Part shown: in pieces, positions 23,657 to 30,508 of the stretch
How positions within the stretch are numbered: the first letter of the stretch is position 1
Layout of the letters: every line of letters begins with the position of its first letter
Assembly: GCA_016188045.1 (NCBI GenBank)
Contig: JACPIM010000022.1
Span: 1-37,821, forward strand
Direction: 5' to 3'
DNA length: 37,821 bases
DNA from: Candidatus Woesearchaeota archaeon
GTDB lineage: Archaea > Nanobdellota > Nanobdellia > SCGC-AAA011-G17 > JACPIM01
Translations under genes and position numbers: made by a program
Notes under the pieces: generated by a model
Seen by the model: only the letters and a program-made list of their open reading frames with translations
The model's database searches: none
Told to the model about the DNA's origin: nothing

Positions 23657-24595
23657 CTAATTTCCCATATATTTTGAATATAAGCTTTTTGCTTCTTTTT
23701 CAGAATTAGCTTTTATTAAAACAGAATTTTTAAATATTGTCATATCTTTAAATTGAAACGCTGTTTTAAAATCTTTAATGCCTAATTTTTTAAGATTTTG
23801 TTTTGTTTTATTAAAATTAAAATCTTTATTTATCTTATAAACATTAGATCCACAATATTTTACGAAATTTACCTGTTTTTTTCCATTTAAATACTCAAAT
23901 TTTTTATTACACGCAGCACAAGTTTTATCTTTTTTTACTTTTATCTTAGTTAGCTCATTTTTATTTATATTAACAAAAATTAAATCTTTTTCTGGGTTGT
24001 TATTGGTTAATATCTTAATCGCCTCATTTACTTGGATAGAAGCAATCAAATTAGTAATAGTATTCAAAACACCAGAGATCTCACAGGTTTCTTCTGCCTT
24101 CGAATCTTTTAAAATACATTTTAAACATACCTTGTTAGGCAATATATTAAAAACATAGCCAGAATCTTTCACAGCTGAAGAATAAATCCAAGGAATTTTA
24201 TTTTTTATACAGAATTCATTTATTAAAAACCTAGTTTCTAAATTATCTGTGCAATCTAAAATTAAACCAGATTTTATTAAATTAATATTCTTATAATTTA
24301 AATCATCAAAATATGAAATTATTTCTACTTCTGAATTGATTTTATCTAAAATTTCTTTTGCTACGCTTGCCTTTGGCTTACATAAATGTTCTTCTGTAAA
24401 TAAATCTTGTCTCTGTAGATTACTTATCTCTACTAAATCTCTATCTATTAAAATCAGTTTTCCAATCCCTACTCTTGCTAGTAAATTAGCTGAAACAGAA
24501 CCTAAAGCACCAAGTCCGACTATTGAAACTGTTGAATTTCTTAATTTTTGTTGGGCTTTTTTTCCAATTAATATTTCTTGACGTGAATAACGCAT
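23657..24595 (-). CDS. ubaA: E1-like adenylating enzyme (UbaA/MoeB/ThiF family)
   Basis: 312 residues. It starts MRYSRQEILIG and has the ATP-binding GLGALGS (27-33), DRDLVEISNLQRQ, two zinc CxxC pairs (Cys157/Cys160 and Cys226/Cys229) and the likely catalytic Cys171 in ETCEISGVLNT. Beyond residue 235 there is an extra domain of about 75 residues with no rhodanese Cys motif, unlike many MoeB/UBA4 proteins. It would adenylate the Gly-Gly carrier and pass it to sulfur transfer or lysine conjugation, as UbaA does in haloarchaea. It lies 12 bases downstream of the C39-like peptidase gene. Confidence 0.9.
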   Translation of the reverse strand: MRYSRQEILIGKKAQQKLRNSTVSIVGLGALGSVSANLLARVGIGKLILIDRDLVEISNLQRQDLFTEEHLCKPKASVAKEILDKINSEVEIISYFDDLNYKNINLIKSGLILDCTDNLETRFLINEFCIKNKIPWIYSSAVKDSGYVFNILPNKVCLKCILKDSKAEETCEISGVLNTITNLIASIQVNEAIKILTNNNPEKDLIFVNINKNELTKIKVKKDKTCAACNKKFEYLNGKKQVNFVKYCGSNVYKINKDFNFNKTKQNLKKLGIKDFKTAFQFKDMTIFKNSVLIKANSEKEAKSLYSKYMGN

Positions 24596-24607
24596 TTGTT
24601 AGTAAAC

Positions 24608-25222
24608 TTAATTATTTTTTCTATGAATAAAGATTATATCCTCATCAGTTCCCTTCACCTTTCTTGCTTTATTAAATAACTCTCTTTCTATAGTAAGAAA
24701 AGCTTTCGTATTATGAAATCCTTGATTGTGAACATAAACATTTTTTTCATCAAAACCAACAACAGGAACATAATGACCTATAAAACTATCTGTTCCTTTG
24801 ATTTTACTCCAATCTAGCAAAATTATTGCAATACAATCTTTGCTAATCTTTGATAATAGCTCTCTAAGTGAAAGATTTTTTTCTTGTGTTTTTACTCCTA
24901 ATTTATGCGCTTGTTTTTCGAGCTTTTCTAATTTCAGTTTTGAACTTTGAGCATCATCAGCATATTTCTTTAAAAAATCTAGTTCAAAATTTTTAGGATT
25001 AAATCCTAAGTGGGTGGTATAAAACTCTGTTTTGAAGCCGAGTTCGGCAGCAGCTTTAGCCAATCCAATTGACCAAGTTATACCGCTTTTATCACTATCA
25101 ACTAAACCAATTAAATTCTCTCTTGGGTGCTTTTCTCCAAGATATTCTAAAACCATTTGTAATGCTGTTGGCCCGCAATCAGTTTTACTTTCCTGCTTAT
25201 AGAAAGTAACGTTAAGTTTCAT
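24608..25222 (-). CDS. C39-like papain-fold cysteine peptidase
   Basis: 204 residues. SKTDCGPTALQMVLEYLG places the nucleophile at Cys16 with a Gln (Gln10) just before as oxyanion residue; His150 is in GHYVPVVGFD and Asn166 in VHNQG completes a Cys-His-Asn triad. This is the C39/papain-like fold that cuts after Gly-Gly in bacteriocin leaders. A Lys-rich helical insertion lies at about 80-125. No signal peptide, so it is cytoplasmic. It is the first gene of the E1/carrier operon, 12 bases before ubaA. A role in trimming or removing a Gly-Gly modifier is an attractive inference. Confidence 0.82.
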   Translation of the reverse strand: MKLNVTFYKQESKTDCGPTALQMVLEYLGEKHPRENLIGLVDSDKSGITWSIGLAKAAAELGFKTEFYTTHLGFNPKNFELDFLKKYADDAQSSKLKLEKLEKQAHKLGVKTQEKNLSLRELLSKISKDCIAIILLDWSKIKGTDSFIGHYVPVVGFDEKNVYVHNQGFHNTKAFLTIERELFNKARKVKGTDEDIIFIHRKNN

Positions 25223-25305
25223 TTTGTGAAGTCTATATTACCTACAATATTATAGTTCTATCTAAGTTAATTTTTAAATTTGTCGTATTTAGTGGAACGC
25301 TTTTT

Positions 25306-25617
25306 CTAACCAAAATCAAAAAAAAGTTTAAATTCCGGCACTAATCTTGGATGTTTTTTCCTAAGCCATTCCTCAATGAACCCAGTATAACAATATGCAC
25401 AGGAGTTCATATCATTCTTGCAAAAAATACAAGGAACGCTATCTTGTGATGTAGTAATTGCTTTAAACTCTTCTGTTTGTTTCCTAAGTCTTGGTATAAG
25501 TTTAGGCTCTCTTTTCTTAAGCCACGTCTCAATCTCTTCCTCTAAGCAATCTTGGCATACCGGATTAGTTATTGCTTCCTGGCATGCAATGCATATATTT
25601 GAGTTATTTTGTTTCAT
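25306..25617 (-). CDS. duplicated zinc-ribbon protein
   Basis: 103 residues made of two similar halves. Each has CxxC ... CxxC and then a helix: Cys9/12 and Cys21/24 with IETWLKKREPKLIPRL, and Cys63/66 and Cys73/76 with IEEWLRKKHPRLVPEF. Eight cysteines fit two zinc sites. Family name not recognised, but the CxxC plus EEWLxxKxPxLxPxF pattern reads like a small nucleic-acid or protein-binding zinc module. ATG 25617 follows GGGGTG, a likely ribosome site; an upstream GTG start is less likely. Confidence 0.72.
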   Translation of the reverse strand: MKQNNSNICIACQEAITNPVCQDCLEEEIETWLKKREPKLIPRLRKQTEEFKAITTSQDSVPCIFCKNDMNSCAYCYTGFIEEWLRKKHPRLVPEFKLFFDFG

Positions 25618-25626
25618 TTTTAACAC

Positions 25627-25889
25627 CCCGAGAATGAATATAAAGTTAAAAACGACAACTAAAAGACTTTAATGTCTTTAATGGCTGTCGGACAGTCTAA
25701 ACTAAATGTAAAAGAAATCCAATAATGTCTACTTAATCTACTTGACATAGAAAAGAATATGATTTTTCTATTTAAAATGATTATGTATATTAAGTATATA
25801 CTTTTAGGTTTAGAGAAAATTCTGTAAAATCCCATATTATAAAATAGAAATTTAAATGTAATAATCTTTATATATAAAGATAATTTTTT
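25627..25889. other. non-coding region with dyads and promoter
   Basis: No convincing gene. It holds a short hairpin CTGTC G GACAG (25685-25695), a perfect 12-base palindrome AAGTATATACTT (25792-25803) and the TATA box TTTATATA (25867-25874) for the gene at 25890. A minus-strand open frame crosses the region but covers the promoter and has a Lys/Ile/Ser-rich nonsense-like composition, so it is not called. Confidence 0.5.
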
Positions 25890-26267
25890 ATGGTTATGAG
25901 TATTACAAGTACATACGAGGCAAATGGAATCTCTATAGATGATTATTTTTTTGCAAGAGGAACGCATACTGATGCTAAACTTTTAGATGTTTGGGATATG
26001 AATTCTACTATGGCCGATTTAGGGGTTTCAGTTAGATTTGGTCATCTTTTAGATAGACAGGGGAAGATTGAGGAGAGTTTTTATAAGGATTTAGATGGTT
26101 ATTGTCCTGTGGGAGTTTATGTTCCAAAAAAAGTTTTAGATAGTTATCAAGTCAGGCCGAAATTTAGAATTAGTCTTCGTGATGCATTAGATAAACTTGA
26201 GATTCTAGTATTCAGAGAACGAGCAACTAGCAGCAAAAAGCCAAGAGTAACAGAACCCGCGTTTTAA
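25890..26267 (+). CDS. hypothetical protein, 125 aa
   Basis: Soluble protein with no recognised family. It contains GISIDDYFFARGTHTDAKLLDVWD, a central VRFGHLLDRQGKIEESF and an Arg/Lys-rich C terminus (ATSSKKPRVTEPAF) that is probably disordered. It is richer in Asp, Arg and Gly than its neighbours. TTTATATA at 25867-25874 is 23 bases before ATG 25890 and 29 before ATG 25896, so either start is possible with a leaderless transcript. It stands alone. Confidence 0.65.
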   Translation: MVMSITSTYEANGISIDDYFFARGTHTDAKLLDVWDMNSTMADLGVSVRFGHLLDRQGKIEESFYKDLDGYCPVGVYVPKKVLDSYQVRPKFRISLRDALDKLEILVFRERATSSKKPRVTEPAF

Positions 26268-26306
26268 TAATAACGTATTTAAACCACCAAGATTTAAGTA
26301 TTTTTA

Positions 26307-27578
26307 ATGAAGAAAGCAATTTTATTTATAATCATTTTTCTATTTAGCTTAAAGCTAGTTTATTCTGCAAATGAATTAATCTCAGAATGCATTAGTAAAA
26401 GCTCAACTGATAAAGATAATCTTAATTTGGTAGACGGACCAGAAGTAGTATTGCAAAAATATATCAAAGAAAACAATGAAGAAGAAGTTTTAATGTTTTT
26501 TTATGATGAAAATGAAGAAGAAATAGGCAATTTAAAATTAATCTTAAATTATAAAAAATTAAGTAATAATCTTTATAGTTTTTTTGCTAAAAATGAAGAA
26601 GAATGTAACGAAAACGAACCAGGATGCAAAGAATATTTTGTTAAAAAAATCATTCCTGATAAATGCAGAAGATTTGGATTAGAATTAAGATTAGAACCAA
26701 GTAAAGAAATAATAAAAGAAGAAATTAAGGACCTAAGTGTTTTTGATAATTGCAACAATCTAAAGGAATACAACTCTTTTTGTTCTGATAGTATTATTAT
26801 AAGAGGAATGAACAGAGCATTTTATTTTTTTAAATATCTAGCACATAAACTCAACCCAAGTTTAGAACCAATACCGTTTAGTCCGGATTTATCACTTTGT
26901 AAAAGAATAAATATAGTAATAACAGGACAAGGTTTTAATAGTTATGAAGAAAAAAATAATTTCAGAAAATTAGCTGATGAGGCAATATTAAATGGTGTTT
27001 TTAGAAATGATTTACTAGTTTCAAACGCATTTAGGTTTAATTTTTACTTGCTAGATCCTGAAAATGATTTTAGTTGTGTTAATAATTATTTAAATATTGA
27101 AAGGGCCCTATATTGCGATTATAGTAAAATAATCAATTCCATCTCAAAATGCCCAAATGATTTTGTTTTAGTTTTAGTTAATTCAAATGAAGATGCAGGC
27201 AGCACCAGCGGAACTATTTCAGCAACTACTTTGGGTGGTTTTGATCCTGGCGTTATAGAACATGAACTAATAGGACACGGTATTGGTGATTTAAGAGACG
27301 AATATGTTGATGACGATTATTTTAAAATATTTGAAGAAAAAGCAGAGAGAAACTGCTATGAAAATAACAATTGCAAACCATGGTGTAAAAATGGAGAGTG
27401 CATAGTAGGAACCAGTTGTATCAAGGGATGTGAATTATCTGATTGGTATAGACCGCATGAAAACAGTTTTATGAAAATATCTGGAAAAGAAATAGGAAAG
27501 TATAATGAGATATTAATATGCAAAAGAATTAAAGAATTGACTAATAAAGTTTCAAAATACTGTGAGGAAATAATATGA
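26307..27578 (+). CDS. secreted M64-like zinc metallopeptidase
   Basis: 423 residues with a signal peptide (AILFIIIFLFSLKLVYSA). The N-terminal part (to about 170) is an acidic beta-rich domain. From about 190 the sequence follows peptidase family M64 (IgA peptidase type): INIVITGQGFNSYEEKNNF, then FVLVLVNSNEDAGSTSG, the zinc motif HELIGHGIGDLRDEY (residues 319-333), and YRPHENSFMK, where Met lies under the zinc. Several Cys after the active site (in NCYENNNCKPWCKNGEC) suggest disulfides. The target is unknown. It is translationally coupled (ATGA) to a membrane protein downstream. Confidence 0.86.
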   Translation: MKKAILFIIIFLFSLKLVYSANELISECISKSSTDKDNLNLVDGPEVVLQKYIKENNEEEVLMFFYDENEEEIGNLKLILNYKKLSNNLYSFFAKNEEECNENEPGCKEYFVKKIIPDKCRRFGLELRLEPSKEIIKEEIKDLSVFDNCNNLKEYNSFCSDSIIIRGMNRAFYFFKYLAHKLNPSLEPIPFSPDLSLCKRINIVITGQGFNSYEEKNNFRKLADEAILNGVFRNDLLVSNAFRFNFYLLDPENDFSCVNNYLNIERALYCDYSKIINSISKCPNDFVLVLVNSNEDAGSTSGTISATTLGGFDPGVIEHELIGHGIGDLRDEYVDDDYFKIFEEKAERNCYENNNCKPWCKNGECIVGTSCIKGCELSDWYRPHENSFMKISGKEIGKYNEILICKRIKELTNKVSKYCEEII

Positions 27579-28045
27579 ACAAGAAATATTTTTTAATTTT
27601 GGTAATTTTTTTTGTAATTAGTAGTGTTTATGCTGATAGGATATATTCATTTAATTTTAATTATGGCAATGGAAAAATAACATTAAAAAATGTTAGTTCT
27701 TTCAATGGTTACTCACCAAATATCAAAGAAGGAGATCACTCTTTTTTAATCTTAAATGAAAATAACGAAGTTTTAAATAAATTAAATTTTAAGATGAATG
27801 ATGTTCTAGAAATAGTTCCCACTGATGATAAAGAAGGAAAGCATTTAGAATTAAGGCAATTTAACTTTACTATTGTTTCAAATTATAATAAAAAGTTTTC
27901 AAAAATAAGGATTGAAAAAAATAATGAAGTTTTATTTGAAGAAGATGTCAGTCAATATATTAATAAAGAAGAAACAAATTATTGGTTATATTTAATTATA
28001 ATTATCTTAATCATTGCTTATCTTGTTTATAAGAGAAAATATTAA
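27575..28045 (+). CDS. type I membrane protein coupled to M64 protease
   Basis: 156 residues: a signal peptide (YFLILVIFFVISSVYA), a beta-rich outer domain, a C-terminal helix (YWLYLIIIILIIAYLVY) and a KRKY tail. Its ATG overlaps the protease stop. It could anchor, chaperone or be cut by the protease. No family recognised. Its stop shares the TTAA at 28042-28045 with a convergent small gene. Confidence 0.7.
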   Translation: MNKKYFLILVIFFVISSVYADRIYSFNFNYGNGKITLKNVSSFNGYSPNIKEGDHSFLILNENNEVLNKLNFKMNDVLEIVPTDDKEGKHLELRQFNFTIVSNYNKKFSKIRIEKNNEVLFEEDVSQYINKEETNYWLYLIIIILIIAYLVYKRKY

Positions 28046-28161
28046 TTTTCTATTTTAGTAGATCTGTATTTACCGCCCTTTTTATAAACTCTAAATCTAC
28101 GCTTCATTCTTTTGTCGCTTTTTGATTTTCTTTGTCCACCTGAATAATCATAATCTGACAT
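28042..28161 (-). CDS. 39-residue basic protein
   Basis: A short gene that is easy to miss. It encodes 39 residues, starting MSDYDYSGGQRKSKSDKRMK and ending YRSTKIEN, with 12 Lys/Arg in the central part, so it probably binds nucleic acid. TTTATAAA at 28184-28191 lies 23 bases before the ATG, a good leaderless promoter. The stop overlaps the convergent membrane-protein stop in TTAA. Family not recognised; it might be a small ribosome- or nucleoid-associated protein. Confidence 0.6.
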   Translation of the reverse strand: MSDYDYSGGQRKSKSDKRMKRRFRVYKKGGKYRSTKIEN

Positions 28162-28196
28162 AATAATGTATGCTTAATAGTAGTTTATAAATTTTA

Positions 28197-28442
28197 TTAA
28201 GATGCTATTTTTAATATTCTTCTTAATTTTGGTTCATCAAAACCAACAACTATATTTCCGTCTATATCTATTACCGGAACTCCTTGTTGTCCTGACTTTT
28301 TTATCATTTTCATTGCTGCACTATAATCTTTGCTGACATCTATATCTTCAAACTTAATTTTATGCTGTTTTAGAAATTCTCTAGTTTTATGGCACCAACT
28401 ACAGGTAGGTGTAGTATATAAAACAACTTTATGTTCTTTCAT
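28197..28442 (-). CDS. glutaredoxin-like protein
   Basis: 81 residues with the thioredoxin fold reduced to its core, like glutaredoxin/NrdH/YruB proteins: redox site CSWC in TTPTCSWCHKTREFL, the cis-Pro loop QQGVPVIDIDG and the final GFDEPKLRRIL. It would reduce disulfides in the cytoplasm. ATG 28442 is chosen; AAGGAGTGAT just upstream is a good ribosome site, while GTG 28451 falls inside it. It is not tightly linked to neighbours. Confidence 0.88.
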   Translation of the reverse strand: MKEHKVVLYTTPTCSWCHKTREFLKQHKIKFEDIDVSKDYSAAMKMIKKSGQQGVPVIDIDGNIVVGFDEPKLRRILKIAS

Positions 28443-28582
28443 ATTAATCACTCCTTAATTTATTTTATTTAAATTTATCTATTTTAGATATTGCGTTAAA
28501 GGTTTAAACTATGTTTTAAGGTCTTTCAGATATCTTTAAGGCAATGTTTATAAATGATTATTTTGTATAAAAACTGATTAAA

Positions 28583-29347
28583 ATGGACTTAAAAGATAAA
28601 GTTGCTATTGTTACTGGAGCCAGTTCAGGTATTGGTTATGAAATAGCAAGAGCTTTAGCAGAAAAAAGAGCCTCTGTTATATTAACTGCACGAAGAGGGG
28701 ATCTATTAGATGAACATGCTAGAATGTTTAGGGAACAATACCAAGCTGATGCAAGAGCAATTGTTTCTGACTTATTTGATGAGCCATCTATTGATAGATT
28801 AGTTAAACAAGTTAGAGGATTGTATAATGGAGTTGATATTTTAGTAAATGCTGCTGGCCAATTTATTGTTGCTAGTGAGCCTTTAAATTTAAGAGACCCT
28901 ACGACCAATTTAGCAGATTTTAAGAGGGTAATGGAAGTTAATTTTTATGGTCCTCTAAGATTAATCTATAAATTATTGCCATATATGAGAAAAGATGGCG
29001 TAGTGGTGAATATATCATCTGATGCTGATAGAAAAGCTTATCCTGGCCAACCAGGGTATCATGTTTCTAAAGCAGCTTTAAGCCAGCTAACTAGAGCTTT
29101 GGCTGCTGAAAATTGCGGAACAGATTTTTACGCTTTAAGCCCGGGGAATGTTAATACTGAAATGTTAAGAAGAACTGTAGAAGGCAACCAAGAAATAAGG
29201 AAAGCAATTGAAAGAAAAATGAAACTTAATGAATTTTATGATAAGATATTACAACCAGGAGATATTTCTAGTAAAGTCTTGGAGCTAGTAGCTAAAAGAC
29301 CGAGATTAGAAGATCCTGTGATATTAATGCCATCGTATGAATTTTAA
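28583..29347 (+). CDS. SDR-family oxidoreductase
   Basis: 254 residues, classical short-chain dehydrogenase/reductase. The nucleotide-binding motif is TGASSGIG (11-18), then ILVNAAG, catalytic Ser (NISSD, 144-148), and Tyr159/Lys163 in YHVSK. The Arg in TARRG (36-40) after strand 2 suggests NADP(H). It is followed one base later by queD and then folE, so its substrate may be a pterin, as for sepiapterin or dihydromonapterin reductases, but general SDR sequence does not show this. It has a leaderless-type start. Confidence 0.88.
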   Translation: MDLKDKVAIVTGASSGIGYEIARALAEKRASVILTARRGDLLDEHARMFREQYQADARAIVSDLFDEPSIDRLVKQVRGLYNGVDILVNAAGQFIVASEPLNLRDPTTNLADFKRVMEVNFYGPLRLIYKLLPYMRKDGVVVNISSDADRKAYPGQPGYHVSKAALSQLTRALAAENCGTDFYALSPGNVNTEMLRRTVEGNQEIRKAIERKMKLNEFYDKILQPGDISSKVLELVAKRPRLEDPVILMPSYEF

Positions 29348-29348
29348 A

Positions 29349-29690
29349 ATGTTATTAACAAGAAGGTTTGAATTTGATTCAGCCCATAAATTAGGAAAAG
29401 AATTTGGCAAATGCCACAATTTACATGGCCACAGATATGTCTTAGAAGTAACCGTTAGTGGTGAAATTATTAATGGAATTGTTATTGATATTTCTGAAAT
29501 TAAAAAAATAGTAAATGAATTAGTGATAGAAAAGTTAGATCATAATAATATTAATAATGTTATTGACAACCCCACTGCTGAAAATATTGCTTTATGGATA
29601 TGGAAACAATTAATTAAAAAGCTAAATAAATTATACGAAGTAAAATTATATGAAACTCCAAATAACTATGTTATTTATAGAGGAGAATAA
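29349..29690 (+). CDS. queD: 6-carboxytetrahydropterin synthase QueD/PTPS family
   Basis: 113 residues. Zinc ligands are His13, His26 and His28; the catalytic cysteine is Cys22 in CHNLHGH. CxxxHGH is the QueD signature, whereas biopterin-type PTPS has a longer CxxxxxHGH and folate-type PTPS-III has a Glu at the second position. LDHNNIN, PTAENIALWIW and the final YETPNN segment complete the active site. It would convert dihydroneopterin triphosphate from FolE into carboxytetrahydropterin for preQ0/archaeosine. ATG 29349 starts one base after the SDR stop. Confidence 0.88.
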   Translation: MLLTRRFEFDSAHKLGKEFGKCHNLHGHRYVLEVTVSGEIINGIVIDISEIKKIVNELVIEKLDHNNINNVIDNPTAENIALWIWKQLIKKLNKLYEVKLYETPNNYVIYRGE

Positions 29691-30296
29691 ATGATAGAAA
29701 AAAGAAAAAATTTTTGTTTAAATAAAGAAGAATATATTAAAACAGTAAGTGAAAAAATAAAAGAATTACTAGAAGCCATTGGTGAAGATCCTAATAGGGG
29801 AGGATTAAAAGAAACCCCTTTAAGAGTAGCTAGGATGTACAGAGAAATATTAAAAGGATATTGCGAAGAAGAAAAACCAAAGATAACTGTTTTTGAAAAC
29901 AAAGAAAATTACAGCGAGATGATAATTGACGAGGGTTATTTTTACTCTTTATGCGAACACCACACCTTGCCATTTTTTGGAAAGGTCTTTGTTGCCTACA
30001 TACCAGATAAAAAATTAATTGGAATATCAAAACTAGCAAGAATAGTTGATCATTATGCCGCAAGATTGCAAGTTCAAGAAAGATTAACTAAACAAATAGC
30101 AGAATATTTGGATAATGTATTAAAACCTAAAGGAGTAGCTGTTTTAATGAGTGCAAGGCATTTATGCAGGGAATTAAGAGGAGTAAAAAAGTTTGGTGCA
30201 ATAATGACCACTTCTGAATTATTAGGACAGTTCAGAGAAGATTCTAAAACCAGAAACGAATTTATGAATTTAGTTCAAAATAAGTTAAATAGTTAA
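29691..30296 (+). CDS. folE: GTP cyclohydrolase I
   Basis: 201 residues, bacterial/eukaryotic type FolE. Zinc ligands are Cys88, His91 and Cys159 (SLCEHH and SARHLCRELRG), and the GISKLARIVDHYAARLQVQERL helix region is diagnostic (split here as GISKLARIVDHYA). It converts GTP to dihydroneopterin triphosphate. Many archaea use MptA or FolE2-type enzymes instead, so a FolE of this kind is a sign of a bacterial-like pathway. It starts directly after the queD stop. Its own stop shares TTAA with a convergent Cys-rich gene. Confidence 0.95.
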   Translation: MIEKRKNFCLNKEEYIKTVSEKIKELLEAIGEDPNRGGLKETPLRVARMYREILKGYCEEEKPKITVFENKENYSEMIIDEGYFYSLCEHHTLPFFGKVFVAYIPDKKLIGISKLARIVDHYAARLQVQERLTKQIAEYLDNVLKPKGVAVLMSARHLCRELRGVKKFGAIMTTSELLGQFREDSKTRNEFMNLVQNKLNS

Positions 30297-30433
30297 ATTT
30301 CCCTAGAACACCAACAGATATTCTCTACCATCTTTATAGCATTCTTAGAATTAATCATATTTTTTCCGCAACATTTCTTCAATTTGTCCGCTCTATGCCT
30401 GCATTCTTCACAAATATAACTTTCTTCCTGCAT
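30293..30433 (-). CDS. 46-residue Cys-rich protein
   Basis: A short gene ending in the TTAA shared with folE. It encodes 46 residues with six cysteines: Cys8/Cys11 in CEEC, Cys21/Cys22 in KCCGK and Cys40/Cys42 in CWC. A small zinc-binding protein is likely. ATATATAA lies about 30 bases before the ATG. Family not recognised. Support is the Cys pattern, promoter and exact stop overlap; expression is unproven. Confidence 0.55.
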   Translation of the reverse strand: MQEESYICEECRHRADKLKKCCGKNMINSKNAIKMVENICWCSREI

Positions 30434-30508
30434 TTTATTTAAGTTAAATCTAAAGATTATATATTTTCTCCGTTAATTTATTAAAATTTTTTTTATGATT
30501 TAAAGAAA

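Noticed and set aside
25659-25967. Minus-strand 102-codon frame across the promoter at 25867
   Set aside because: It overlaps the promoter and first codons of a better gene and has no family features.
28583-29690. Firm call of tetrahydrobiopterin synthesis
   Set aside because: CxxxHGH is the QueD form rather than the biopterin PTPS form, and SDR specificity cannot be read; kept only as a question.
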